From Pseudomaricurvus hydrocarbonicus (GTDB lineage: Bacteria > Pseudomonadota > Gammaproteobacteria > Pseudomonadales > Cellvibrionaceae): a stretch of 64,000 nucleotides of DNA. A model generated the notes under the pieces. It was not told the DNA's origin. It was given only the letters and a program-made list of their open reading frames with translations, and did not search any database. The translations under genes were made by a program, and so were the position numbers. Below, piece after piece: positions 1 through 8,127 of this stretch (the stretch's first letter is position 1; each line of letters starts with the position of its first letter). The stretch covers positions 1-64,000 of the forward strand of contig NZ_JAAONZ010000024.1 of assembly GCF_011602365.1 (NCBI RefSeq). The letters run 5' to 3'.

Positions 1-80
1 ATATTCGGTATTTTGACGTTACCCCTCTGCACGGGCAGCAGGTGTTCGATGATTTTGAATTGCGCGTTTGTAATTTCCAT
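1..80 (-). CDS. IS5-family transposase, N-terminal fragment cut by the window edge
   Basis: Only the first 26 codons are inside the window, starting from an ATG at 80 on the minus strand. The peptide begins MEITNAQFKIIEHLLPVQRG. This closely resembles the N-terminus of IS5-family transposases of the type that continue with a helix-turn-helix and a 'CKWRGLP' segment. The catalytic DDE residues would lie further left and are not visible, so it cannot be said whether the gene is intact. Confidence 0.65.
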   Translation of the reverse strand, partial: MEITNAQFKIIEHLLPVQRGNVKIPN

Positions 81-117
81 AGGCGCAAATTTTACCAAAA
101 TTAGTGTGAACAGGCCC
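1..117 (-). mobile_element. IS5-family insertion sequence, one end only
   Basis: The first 117 bases read as the 5' end of an insertion sequence transcribed leftward out of the window. The partial transposase lies at 1-80. Beyond it, reading leftward from about 117, the sequence begins GGGCCTGTTCACACTAATTT, which looks like a terminal inverted repeat. The flanking bases at 117-120 read CTAG, compatible with an IS5-group target site. The other end is outside the window, so the element's length and its target duplication cannot be confirmed. Confidence 0.7.
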
Positions 118-144
118 TAGATTGGCATTTTTTGGGGGAAGAGT

Positions 145-537
145 ATGAAAAAACTGTTAATCTTTTTTGCCGCCGGCTGTTTCGGCGGTCTGGTGTACAG
201 TCTGGTCACTTGGCAGTTTGGCCAATGGGGGATTCCCGCCTCGTTGGGTGTGTCCATGGCACCTTCTTTATCGTTGGCCGGGCTCTATCCTCGCATTGTT
301 CTGGGTGGACTTTGGGGCTTGTTGTTTATCTTGCCCATGCTGCAATCGCAGCTGTTGCTCAAGGGCGCCATCTTGAGCTTGTTTCCCTCCATCGTGCAGT
401 TGTTTTTTATCTACCCGCTGCAAACCCGTTACGGCATTGCCGGCCTGGAGTTGGGTTTGCTGACGCCAGTGTTTGTGCTTTTCTTTAACTGGGTGTGGGG
501 TGTGGCGACGGCACTGATGATCAAGTTTGCGAAATAG
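145..537 (+). CDS. small multi-pass membrane protein of unknown function
   Basis: A 130-residue protein with a strong ribosome-binding site (GGGGAAGAG) just before the ATG. It is almost entirely hydrophobic. About four membrane segments can be drawn, near residues 3-22, 45-68, 70-90 and 100-125, with short polar loops and a basic C-terminus ending in KFAK. I do not recognise a family. It stands alone, between an insertion sequence and a repeat-containing spacer. The hydrophobic pattern and good start signal suggest a real inner-membrane protein, but no role can be given. Confidence 0.7.
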   Translation: MKKLLIFFAAGCFGGLVYSLVTWQFGQWGIPASLGVSMAPSLSLAGLYPRIVLGGLWGLLFILPMLQSQLLLKGAILSLFPSIVQLFFIYPLQTRYGIAGLELGLLTPVFVLFFNWVWGVATALMIKFAK

Positions 538-564
538 TTGCTTGGGGAGGGCGGTGAAAAAATC

Positions 565-590
565 CTAGTTTCTAGTTTCTAGTTTCTAGG
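565..590. repeat. heptamer array, CTAGTTT x3 plus partial
   Basis: Three exact copies of CTAGTTT (565, 572, 579) are followed by CTAGG, 28 bases after the stop codon of the preceding membrane-protein gene. The same heptamer is found at 11634 and 37411. Confidence 0.9.
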
Positions 591-1052
591 AAAAGACCTG
601 TTCAGGCTCTTTCATAAACGGGCACTTGCATAAAAAAACACGTCCCAACATTTACTTTGGCCCCGAATAACAGCGGTTTGAGGGCTGGGTAAACCTCGCG
701 GGTAAATACCTGAGCCTTAATCGTGCTCACCAGAGTAATACCTGTAAAGTTGCGGCGTGAATGTTCTTCGTATTTTGGCAGACTCTTGAAGATTGGCTAC
801 CCGCTGGATCCGCTGTCGCGTGAATTATTTATGTCGTTCGGTGTTCGTATGGTGCCGACAGGAATTCACAAAATTCGGGTTACGCCTCTACCTCTTTCGG
901 GCTATGGCTGCATGGCCTTATTCATTGAAAAGTCTCTGGCAGAGGTATATCTTGACGCCTGAGGAAATATACCGGTGCCTGCCGTTGGTGAGTGGTTGTT
1001 TACTGCTCGATGTCAGGGGGTAGCGGTATATTTCTTAAATCAGGGTACTTTC
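591..1052. other. spacer without a convincing gene
   Basis: About 460 bases between the repeat array and ndh. An open frame of 79 codons lies at 723-962, but it has no recognisable domain, no good ribosome-binding site and no family resemblance. I see no clear promoter, terminator or RNA gene. The spacer probably carries the ndh promoter. Confidence 0.5.
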
Positions 1053-2363
1053 ATGAAAATTGTTATTGTAGGAGGCGGCGCTGGCGGTCTGGAGCTGGCA
1101 ACCACACTGGGACACAACTTAGGCAAAAAAGGCAAAGCGGACATCGTCTTGATTGACCGCAATCAGACTCACATCTGGAAACCCCTGCTGCACGAAGTGG
1201 CGTCGGGCTCTCTGGATGCGGATATCGATGCAGTCGGTTACCGGGCGCACGCCTATAAAAATCATTTTGAGTTCAAACTGGGCACGCTGGGCGGCGTCGA
1301 TCGTGCGCGCAAGGTGGTGTTGCTCGACGCGTTTGTCGATGAAGAAGGCGAAGAAATTCTGCCGCAGCGCGAAGAGTCGTACGATTATCTGGTGCTGGCC
1401 ATTGGCAGTGTCTCCAATGATTTTGGGGTCGAGGGCGTGGCTCAGCACTGTACGTTTTTGGACAGTCCGGCGCAGGCGCGCCGCTTCCACCAGCGTTTGG
1501 TGGACCGTTTTATCCGCCTCAATCGCGATCTCGCCGACGGTCAGTCTGATCGCAAGTTGCGGGTGGCGATTATCGGCGCCGGGGCAACGGGGGTGGAACT
1601 GTCCGCTGAGTTGTACAAGGCCCAGGAGTGGTTCACGTCTTACGGCTTGCGAGAAATTACACCGGAGCATCTGGAAGTGTCGCTGATCGAAGCCGGACCG
1701 CGTTTATTGCCGGCCCTCAATGATCGCATTTCATCGGGTGCCCACGAAGAACTGGTCAAGCTGGGTGTCAATGTGCGCGTCAATACCGCCATTGTCTCGG
1801 CGCGCCCACGCAGTCTGGTGACCAAAGAGGGGGAAGAGATTCCCACCGATCTTATGGTGTGGGCGGCGGGCGTCAAAGCGCCAGAATTCCTGACCCACAT
1901 CGACGGGCTGGAAACCAACCGCGCCAACCAAATTGTGGTTGAACCCACCTTGCAAGCCAAAGGCGATCCCAGCATTTTCGTGCTGGGTGATTGTGCCGGT
2001 TGCCCGATCACGGGTCCGGACGGTCAGCAAAAGTGGGTGCCGCCTCGGGCCCAGTCCGCGCATCAGATGGCCTCGTCGGTGGGGCGCAATTTGTGCCTGT
2101 TGCTCAGGGAAAAAACGCTGCAAGAGTTTCAGTACAAAGATTTGGGGTCGCTGGTCTCCCTGAGCCAGTACACCGCCTTTGGCCGTTTGATGGGCGGTCT
2201 GGCCCGCGGCGGTTTGAGTCTGGAAGGCAAGGTGGCACGGATGGCTTATGTGTCCCTTTATCGCATGCATCAGGTGGCTATTTACGGCTGGACCCGTACC
2301 GCGGTGGTGGCGCTGGCGGATAAAATCAATCACTTCATTCGCCCCCGCTTCAAGCTGCACTAA
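1053..2363 (+). CDS. ndh: type II NADH:quinone oxidoreductase (NDH-2)
   Basis: A 436-residue flavoprotein that transfers electrons from NADH to ubiquinone at the inner face of the membrane without pumping protons. The N-terminal FAD-binding Rossmann motif GGGAGG is at residues 7-12. A second, NADH-binding motif GAGATG is near 175-180, and the second FAD contact GDCAG is near 310. The C-terminal part after residue 395 contains the conserved RMHQVAIYG stretch and an amphipathic basic tail expected to attach the enzyme to the membrane. The ATG at 1053 was chosen because the Rossmann strand starts directly there; an upstream in-frame start at 975 would add 26 residues with no homology. Related sulfide:quinone reductases lack this C-terminal signature. 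Confidence 0.9.
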   Translation: MKIVIVGGGAGGLELATTLGHNLGKKGKADIVLIDRNQTHIWKPLLHEVASGSLDADIDAVGYRAHAYKNHFEFKLGTLGGVDRARKVVLLDAFVDEEGEEILPQREESYDYLVLAIGSVSNDFGVEGVAQHCTFLDSPAQARRFHQRLVDRFIRLNRDLADGQSDRKLRVAIIGAGATGVELSAELYKAQEWFTSYGLREITPEHLEVSLIEAGPRLLPALNDRISSGAHEELVKLGVNVRVNTAIVSARPRSLVTKEGEEIPTDLMVWAAGVKAPEFLTHIDGLETNRANQIVVEPTLQAKGDPSIFVLGDCAGCPITGPDGQQKWVPPRAQSAHQMASSVGRNLCLLLREKTLQEFQYKDLGSLVSLSQYTAFGRLMGGLARGGLSLEGKVARMAYVSLYRMHQVAIYGWTRTAVVALADKINHFIRPRFKLH

Positions 2364-2473
2364 GCGGCGTGGTCTGCGGCGGGTCACCGTTACCCTCCGC
2401 GGATGAGGCCAGCGGCATTGAACCCATGACCTGAGGACCACATGGACGGACGACCAGATGAACGGACGAAGAG

Positions 2474-2971
2474 ATGCGTGATCTGAAAAAATGGGCGGCG
2501 GCTGGTGTTATCGCACTGGCGCTGTGCCTTTTCTATGTCGACAATCCAAAGGTGTTTACGCACCCCGGGCAGGCCTCAGACCTGCCGGGTCCTGTACTTG
2601 TGGATCGTCCGGACGTCGTTCATACGCCAGATGTTGAAGAAAACAGGCACATCGTTGCGGCTTTTGAGCGTCAGGCCCACGATGTTCAGGTGCAGGGCTC
2701 CGGTGTGGTGATCAAGGTTTTGCGTGATGATCTCAAAGGCAGTCGTCACCAACGATTCATTGTCCGGCTGACTCCGGAGCTCACGGTACTGATTGCCCAT
2801 AACATTGATCTGGCACCACGGATAGAGCATTTAACCGCAGGTGAGGTGGTGGCGTTTTATGGGGAGTACGAGTGGAATGCCAAGGGCGGTGTTATCCACT
2901 GGACCCATCACGACCCTGCTGGCCGTCATGTGGGGGGCTGGTTGAAGTACCGCGGCCAGACGTATCAGTAA
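2474..2971 (+). CDS. DUF3465 family protein, membrane-anchored or exported
   Basis: A 165-residue protein with a hydrophobic N-terminal segment (residues 9-24), probably a signal peptide or anchor. A compact domain follows with the features of DUF3465: a region with VxVIKVLxDDxKGSRHQRF, then LxVxHNIDLAPRI and a terminal HWTHHDPAGRHxGGWLxYxGxxYQ. Members are small periplasmic or secreted proteins of unknown biochemical role; the HWTHHDP stretch is the family's best-known mark. The ribosome-binding site is weak (GAAGAG). It may be co-transcribed with ndh, 110 bases upstream, but no functional link is known. Confidence 0.75.
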   Translation: MRDLKKWAAAGVIALALCLFYVDNPKVFTHPGQASDLPGPVLVDRPDVVHTPDVEENRHIVAAFERQAHDVQVQGSGVVIKVLRDDLKGSRHQRFIVRLTPELTVLIAHNIDLAPRIEHLTAGEVVAFYGEYEWNAKGGVIHWTHHDPAGRHVGGWLKYRGQTYQ

Positions 2972-3004
2972 GCCCAAACACGAGCCCAAGCACGAGCCGC
3001 TGCG

Positions 3005-3080
3005 GCTCTGCATGGCTGAAGCTCTGCATGGCTGAAGCTCTGCATGAGGGCTTTGAATCAGAGGGCTGAATCAGAGGGTT
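3005..3080. repeat. two adjoining tandem repeats (16 bp and 13 bp)
   Basis: The 16-base unit GCTCTGCATGGCTGAA is present twice plus 10 bases (3005-3046). A degenerate 13-base unit TGAATCAGAGGGC follows in about two and a half copies (3055-3080). Both lie between the end of the DUF3465 gene and the end of the convergent gltS gene, and reach almost to the gltS stop codon. Confidence 0.8.
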
Positions 3081-3083
3081 GAC

Positions 3084-4292
3084 TCAGGGCAAATAGGCCA
3101 GGGCCCCGATAAAAAACTTGATCACGATGGCGTTCATCAAGTCGATAAAAAACGCGCCGACCAGTGGCACGATCAGAAAAGCCTTCGCGGAAGGCCCGTA
3201 GTGTTGGGTGACCGCGTCCATATTGGCGATGGCCACCGGTGTCGCCCCCATCCCTAAGCCGGCAAAGCCGGAGCAAATTACAGCGGCATCATAATTGCGC
3301 CCCATGAGGGGAAAGATCACGAACAGACAATAAGCCAGAGTCAGTACGGTCTGGACCACCAGCACCAGCAACAACACCGGACCGATTTTAAAGAGGGGCA
3401 GTAAGTCCATGCTCATCAGGCTCATGGCGAGAAAAATGCCCAGGCTGACATTGCCGGCCTGCTCAATGGGTTCGCGCGACAGCGGTCGAGAGAGTAAATC
3501 CAGGCCGTTGGTTAGCACAATACCCACCAGCATGGCGGTCAAAAAACCCGGCAGCAGCACGTGATTGGCAAACAGATAGCGGTTGACGAGGTCTCCCAGA
3601 GCCACGCACAGGGCGAGATAGAGCAGGGTGCGCTGAGAGTGAAACAGAGTGTCGTCAGCCAGGGGGACGACCTGGGCTCGTTTCGGCGCCTGGTGCAAAG
3701 TATCGTCCTGGTTGGTGCAGGAGAGCTTGTTGCGCTCGATGAGGTAGCGCCCCAGTGGACCGCCGACAAGACCGCCGCTGATGAGTCCAAAGGTGGCAAA
3801 AGCGATGCCGACGGTTTGCGCTTGTAGCAGACCGGCTTTGGCCGCTTCAGCTCCCCAGGCAATGGCGGTGCCGTGACCGCCGGCGAAGGAGACGCTGCCG
3901 GCCATCAGCCCGTAGCCCGGGTGATGGCCCAGTAGCTTCGCAATCGAAACGCCGGCAACATCCTGCACAACCAGTATTCCTCCTGCCAGTAGCACCAGCA
4001 GAGCCAGGGGTTTGCCGCCGGCGGCCAGGCGGTGAAAGCTGGCGGTGAGGCCAATGGTGCTGAAGAAAACCAGCAGCAACAGGTTTCTCAGCTGCATGTC
4101 GAACGTGACATCGATGTGTTTGTAGGATTCCAGGCACGCTACCGCGATGCTGAATAATATGCCGCCGGTGACCGCATTTGGAATGCTGTTGCGCTCCAAA
4201 AAAGACACCCGGTGATTGATGATCCGGCCCGTCCACAACACCAAAATAGACAGGCAGAGAAAGTCGATTCCATCTACGTTGAGGCTCGTCAC
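3084..4292 (-). CDS. gltS: sodium/glutamate symporter
   Basis: A 402-residue integral membrane protein of the GltS (ESS) family, which imports glutamate together with sodium ions. It has two homologous halves with about ten membrane segments in all. The characteristic Gly-rich re-entrant loops are visible: GSVSFAGGHGTAIAWG in the first half (about residue 130-147) and CSGFAGLGMGATPVAIANM in the second (about 340-358). The hydrophilic central loop (about 185-215) separates the halves. The start is a GTG at 4292 with AAGGGA 8-9 bases before it. It is transcribed alone and convergent to the DUF3465 gene. Glutamate produced by transaminases or taken up for osmotic balance would suit a marine organism, but that link is inferred. 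Confidence 0.9.
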   Translation of the reverse strand: MTSLNVDGIDFLCLSILVLWTGRIINHRVSFLERNSIPNAVTGGILFSIAVACLESYKHIDVTFDMQLRNLLLLVFFSTIGLTASFHRLAAGGKPLALLVLLAGGILVVQDVAGVSIAKLLGHHPGYGLMAGSVSFAGGHGTAIAWGAEAAKAGLLQAQTVGIAFATFGLISGGLVGGPLGRYLIERNKLSCTNQDDTLHQAPKRAQVVPLADDTLFHSQRTLLYLALCVALGDLVNRYLFANHVLLPGFLTAMLVGIVLTNGLDLLSRPLSREPIEQAGNVSLGIFLAMSLMSMDLLPLFKIGPVLLLVLVVQTVLTLAYCLFVIFPLMGRNYDAAVICSGFAGLGMGATPVAIANMDAVTQHYGPSAKAFLIVPLVGAFFIDLMNAIVIKFFIGALAYLP

Positions 4293-4643
4293 GGACTGAT
4301 CCCTTCGATGACAAAAGTCATGGCAGTAACATCATGAGACGTACACGACATCATCGACATCATCGATAAGCACCACAGCATGAGATAATTACAGCATCAT
4401 GGGGTAAACAAAAAATCGTGGTGCATAAGCAACAGCGTGAGCACAAAACATCATCATGGGCTAAAAATAAGGATAGAGAAAAAATTCGCGGCCAGCGGGA
4501 TAAATTTCAAAAACGACCGGCGCTTATGAAGAATTAATGAATCAGAAGACAGGCATTGGAGTGACTCGCGCCTGGGTGTTTTTGCGGTTGGCCATGATGA
4601 GGACGCCTGGCGCCGAAACGTGACGTTATTGGGAGGACCGATT
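4293..4643. other. spacer with CATCAT-rich low-complexity DNA
   Basis: About 350 bases between the divergent gltS and a small zinc-ribbon gene. The part 4330-4460 is rich in ATCATC/CAGCATCA words (for example ACATCATCGACATCATCG). No convincing gene is present. The promoters of the two divergent genes should lie here, but I cannot point to a good pair of boxes. Confidence 0.5.
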
Positions 4644-4838
4644 GTGGATCTGATAGAAACCCGAACCATGCAATGCCCTTATTGCGGTGAACCGATTGAA
4701 CTGATCATTGATCGCTCCGTGCCCCAACAGCGCTATATTGAAGACTGTCAGGTGTGTTGTCGTCCCATCACCGTGGACATCGATCTGGATACCCCAGATC
4801 GGGCGCCGGTTCAGGTTTTTGATGAGAATGAATCGTGA
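4644..4838 (+). CDS. CPXCG-motif cysteine-rich small protein
   Basis: A 64-residue protein with two cysteine knuckles, CPYC at residues 11-14 and CQVCC at 35-39. This matches the small bacterial CPXCG family (Cys_rich_CPXG), expected to bind one zinc ion. The C-terminus is acidic. I chose the GTG at 4644 because GGGAGGA sits 6 bases before it; an earlier in-frame GTG at 4620 would lie upstream of that ribosome-binding site. The role of the family is unknown. It is not obviously in an operon: 301 bases separate it from the next gene. Confidence 0.8.
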   Translation: MDLIETRTMQCPYCGEPIELIIDRSVPQQRYIEDCQVCCRPITVDIDLDTPDRAPVQVFDENES

Positions 4839-5139
4839 ACCGAGGCCTTGCAGAGCGGCCCTTCGGCTAGCTGTTTCGACTTGAATGTGGGGCTTTGGCT
4901 TTGGCGGAGCGACGATGTGCGTTTAAGGATGTCGGCTATAGTGAACAGAGTCTGGCGCTTGTCGCATGTGTATCGCGGACCTGAACATTGAGCGAAATGT
5001 TCGCTAACCCGTGTAATCACTTTAACGAAAATAAGCCGGCATGCCGATGGCATCGTCAGCTTCGCATCCATGGATGCACCAGCGGGAAATCCTCATCAGT
5101 CGATAACCCACAGTGGATAACCTTAAAGAGCGGGGCGTT
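4839..5139. other. spacer without a gene
   Basis: About 300 bases with no supported coding region. A small inverted repeat AGCGAA-ATG-TTCGCT occurs near 4991-5006. It may belong to the promoter region of the following membrane-protein gene. Nothing else stands out. Confidence 0.5.
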
Positions 5140-5643
5140 ATGAAAATCTCGACCATCCGAAAATTAGTCACCTTCACCATTCTGGTGTTAATCATCTCCC
5201 AAATTTTATCGGTGGTGATGAATGTCTTTTCCATCGTTGGCGTGATCGCCATGGTGTTGGTTTATGGTTACTGTGCGTACCGAGCGAAAGACAGCGCTCA
5301 CAGCAGTATGTGGTTTATCGTGCCGACGCTGTTTTTTTCATTGACTCCGGTCGTGATCGCGCTGTGGCCGGACGAGACGGTCACCTCTGTGGGGGATTAT
5401 CTGTTAACATCACTGCGCCAGGACTTTGCGTTAATTACCGGATTTCTGATTCCGGTGGTGTTGTTATGCATTGTTGACTTTGCGTTAAAGTCTCACGCTT
5501 TGGTCCATAATAGCGTCAAGACTTCGCCGGGCAAGTCGCAGGTGACGGCAGGAGACTCTGTTACCCAGGGCGAGCGGGTTGATGAGCGTCACGAGCATGA
5601 TGAGCCCGCACCCGACAAATACCCGGGGGCGAAGCGGGCATAA
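5140..5643 (+). CDS. inner-membrane protein with polar C-terminal tail, unknown function
   Basis: A 167-residue protein from the ATG at 5140; an in-frame GTG at 5113 would add nine residues but lacks a ribosome-binding site. Three or four membrane segments are visible, near residues 8-27, 30-48, 60-80 and 98-118. A soluble tail of about 45 residues follows, rich in Asp, Glu, His and Lys. I do not recognise the family. It lies 35 bases upstream of a small CPFCG protein and the two are probably co-transcribed. Confidence 0.65.
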   Translation: MKISTIRKLVTFTILVLIISQILSVVMNVFSIVGVIAMVLVYGYCAYRAKDSAHSSMWFIVPTLFFSLTPVVIALWPDETVTSVGDYLLTSLRQDFALITGFLIPVVLLCIVDFALKSHALVHNSVKTSPGKSQVTAGDSVTQGERVDERHEHDEPAPDKYPGAKRA

Positions 5644-5678
5644 ATTTTTAGTTTTATCCTCTAAAAAATTAGGTGGTT

Positions 5679-5945
5679 ATGAATAAAGAACAGCTGGAAG
5701 AAGAGAGTGGCACGATACTGGGGCGAGAGCATACGTGTGAGCGCAATGAAATTCCGGACCATTTAAAAGTCTATCGTGTGATCGCCATTGAGGGTGAGGC
5801 TCAGACGCACTGGGAGCTGTTCAGTTTGTGGTTGGCGAACGAGGGCGACGTTGAATCTGGTGAAGCGGAGACAGTGGGTGAATTGCTGAACCTGTCGTCC
5901 ATCAAGGTGAACTATTGTCCCTTTTGTGGCCTATCGCTGGAGTAG
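5679..5945 (+). CDS. small protein with C-terminal CPFCG motif, unknown function
   Basis: An 88-residue, acidic, soluble protein starting at the ATG at 5679, with AGGTGG directly upstream. It carries a Cys at residue 20 (EHTCERN) and a CPFCG motif five residues from the end, resembling half of a zinc ribbon. The middle part (DHLKVYRVIAIEGEAQTHWE) looks like a small alpha/beta fold. I do not recognise the family. It follows the membrane-protein gene by 35 bases and may be translated from the same message. A metal-dependent or nucleic-acid-binding role is only a guess from the CPxCG motif. Confidence 0.6.
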   Translation: MNKEQLEEESGTILGREHTCERNEIPDHLKVYRVIAIEGEAQTHWELFSLWLANEGDVESGEAETVGELLNLSSIKVNYCPFCGLSLE

Positions 5946-5984
5946 CCCGCGATCCGTGAAGCTGGATTCACCATACTTCAGCTT

Positions 5985-6020
5985 GTGCCCAACCCCCAGC
6001 CAGTGCCCAACCCCCAGCCT
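5985..6020. repeat. 18-bp tandem duplication
   Basis: Two consecutive copies of GTGCCCAACCCCCAGCCW (5985-6002 and 6003-6020) lie in the spacer between two uncharacterised genes. Further partial echoes (CCAACAGCCTGCG, CCCAAGCCCGCG) follow to about 6060. Confidence 0.85.
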
Positions 6021-6153
6021 GCGTGAAAGCCAACAGCCTGCGAGAAATCCCAAGCCCGCGAGGTGTTTATGACAGGCACCGCGTCGACCCGGAAAGTGAG
6101 CCGCCCCCGCCCTGTCAACATCGTGTCTATACTCTACACGGCTGAGGTACATA

Positions 6154-6765
6154 ATGGTGAATTTGGACCGCCGCTCAACGGCTAAGCCGGGGCTTCGGTT
6201 TGGCGCCGACCGGCTTATTGTTGACGAAGGCTATCGCAGGTTGAACACAGTGCTTTACAGAGCGAACAGGGATCGGGCGATCCGGGTGGGGCTGGCGATG
6301 ATGATCGCGGCCAGCTGCACCCGGGTCGCGGTGGCGTCATCAGAGCCTTCAGCCGTTCTCTGTGAACGCACCGCCGTGAATTACCTGCAGCAGTGTTTGG
6401 TCAAGCAGCGTGAGGATGAAACCCTTTCCCGCACCAGCCCGGCCGAATGCTGGGTAGAATCGCAGGCGGTGTATGACGCTTGTCAGCAGAGTCTGTTGCA
6501 GCCTGCCGCCCAGAGCGGTGACTTGGCTCCCCCCTCGGCAACACCCAGGGCCAATGCAACGACTTCAACTGCAGCCAAGACCAATGCCGCGACAGCCACC
6601 CACTCAACTACTAGCACCCCCCAATCAGCTACTAACACCCCCCAAACAACCACACCCAGAACCCATTCAACCACACCCTCTGCCAATTCAACGACACCCT
6701 CTGCCAATTCAACGAAAGAACAAGAGCGGGTGCGGGAAGCTCGTAGAATCCGCGAAATCATGTAA
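6154..6765 (+). CDS. hypothetical protein with Thr/Ser/Ala/Asn-rich C-terminal half
   Basis: A 203-residue protein with a good ribosome-binding site (TGAGG, 6 bases before the ATG). The N-terminal 40 residues are basic. A hydrophobic stretch follows (residues 43-61) that could be a signal peptide or membrane anchor. The next part contains four cysteines (70, 81, 99, 110) and looks like a small disulfide-bonded domain. Residues 120-190 are low-complexity Thr/Ala/Asn/Pro-rich, and include a 21-base duplication giving TPSANST twice. The last 15 residues are strongly charged. I recognise no family. A periplasmic or surface location is plausible from the hydrophobic segment plus cysteines. Confidence 0.5.
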   Translation: MVNLDRRSTAKPGLRFGADRLIVDEGYRRLNTVLYRANRDRAIRVGLAMMIAASCTRVAVASSEPSAVLCERTAVNYLQQCLVKQREDETLSRTSPAECWVESQAVYDACQQSLLQPAAQSGDLAPPSATPRANATTSTAAKTNAATATHSTTSTPQSATNTPQTTTPRTHSTTPSANSTTPSANSTKEQERVREARRIREIM

Positions 6766-6966
6766 CGGTGACTGTGACACGGTTTTGCCGTTGTTGCGGT
6801 GGCTCGCGGTTACCGGGTTTGTATCCGGGCGTCAGAGCAGCTATGTTTGTGGTGTTCCCTGACGCTTTAAGCAGCATTGGAAGCTAGGTGTTTTTCCACG
6901 GGGTACCCCGAGCGGAGAGCAATCCCGGCCTCAGGGAATGTCCGAGTCACAGCAGTGGGAGGCAAT

Positions 6967-8127
6967 GTGCATAATTGGCAAACGATCATCGCCAACGCGG
7001 TGGAATTTCGACACGAGCTGCACCGGCACCCGGAGTTGTCCTGGCAGGAAGAGCAAACAGCCGCGCGTGTCCGTCAAGCGTTGACTAAATTGGGCATTCC
7101 CTGGCGTGTGTGCGCAGACCATGGCACGGTGGCCACTCTGGCGGCTTCGGCCAAAGGCAAGCACATTGCCTTGCGCGCGGATATCGATGCCCTGCCGATT
7201 GTTGAATTAACCGCGGTGCAGTATCAATCACAACACGCGGGTTGTATGCACGCCTGCGGTCACGATGGTCATACGGCAGCGCTGTGGGCCGCGGCGGCGT
7301 GGTTAAAACAACATGAGTCGCAGTTGCCGGGACCGGTCTCTCTGCTGTTTCAGCCTGCGGAAGAAGGTGGACACGGTGCCTGGCGGATGATTGAGGACGG
7401 TGCCCTGACCGGCATTGATGAAATCTTCGGCTGGCACAATTGGCCGGCGATACCGTTGGGTAAGGCGGTTTGTCCGGACGGCGCGGTGATGTCGGGCAAT
7501 GGTATTTTCCAGATCGAGGTGACCGGTAAGGGCGGGCATGCGAGTCAGCCTGAGCTGTGCCATGACCCGGTGCTGGCGGCGGCGGCCATCACCCTGAACC
7601 TGCAACAAATCGTCAGTCGCCGCTTGCCGCCTCAGTCGGCGGCCGTTGTCAGTGTCAGTTCCATAAGAGCGGATGCAGCACCCACCGTCACACCGGAAAA
7701 AGCGTCCCTATCGGGCAGTATTCGCTTAAGTGACCCATTGTTGCGCAGCCAGTTGAATGAATTGATTGCGCAAATTTCGCAAGATACGGCCAACAGTTAC
7801 GGTGTCTCGGTCAAGGTCATGTCAGAGCCGCGCTATGAGGCGACGGTCAATCATGCCGGGCCTGCCGAGGACTATCGCCAGGCACTGGCGACAGAATTTG
7901 GGGAAGACTGGTGCATGACCCAATTGCCGACACCCATTATGGCTTCAGAAGATTTCAGTTATTACCTGAATGAAATTCCCGGCGCCTTTGCGTTGATAGG
8001 CATGGGGGGCGAAGAGCAATATCAGTTTCCCTGCCACAGCCCGCACTATCAGTTCAACGATGCGCTGTTGGCGCCGGTGGTGCGCATCTATTCCCGCCTG
8101 GCGGGATTGCCCGTCGTGGAAACGTAA
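6967..8127 (+). CDS. doeB2: M20-family amidohydrolase, probable N-acetyl-diaminobutyrate deacetylase DoeB2
   Basis: A 386-residue metallopeptidase-fold amidohydrolase of the M20D (hippurate hydrolase/IAA-amino-acid hydrolase) type. Visible are HRHPELS (19-25), the metal-binding HACGHDGH (95-102), the catalytic pair in QPAEEGG (130-135), GWHNWP (155-160) and SEDFSYYL near the C-terminus. In ectoine breakdown this enzyme would remove acetate from N-alpha-acetyl-2,4-diaminobutyrate, the product of DoeA. Assignment to DoeB2 rests on the neighbouring ectoine genes; the sequence alone would only say amidohydrolase. The GTG at 6967 was chosen because GGGAGG lies 4 bases before it and the family's N-terminal helix starts right after; a TTG at 6877 would add 30 unconserved residues. 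Confidence 0.8.
   Translation: MHNWQTIIANAVEFRHELHRHPELSWQEEQTAARVRQALTKLGIPWRVCADHGTVATLAASAKGKHIALRADIDALPIVELTAVQYQSQHAGCMHACGHDGHTAALWAAAAWLKQHESQLPGPVSLLFQPAEEGGHGAWRMIEDGALTGIDEIFGWHNWPAIPLGKAVCPDGAVMSGNGIFQIEVTGKGGHASQPELCHDPVLAAAAITLNLQQIVSRRLPPQSAAVVSVSSIRADAAPTVTPEKASLSGSIRLSDPLLRSQLNELIAQISQDTANSYGVSVKVMSEPRYEATVNHAGPAEDYRQALATEFGEDWCMTQLPTPIMASEDFSYYLNEIPGAFALIGMGGEEQYQFPCHSPHYQFNDALLAPVVRIYSRLAGLPVVET

Noticed and set aside
723-962. 79-codon open frame upstream of ndh
   Set aside because: No ribosome-binding site, no recognisable domain, and several overlapping alternatives in other frames.
6877-6966. Longer N-terminus of the M20 amidohydrolase from a TTG at 6877
   Set aside because: The extra 30 residues are not family-like and the good ribosome-binding site lies directly before the GTG at 6967.
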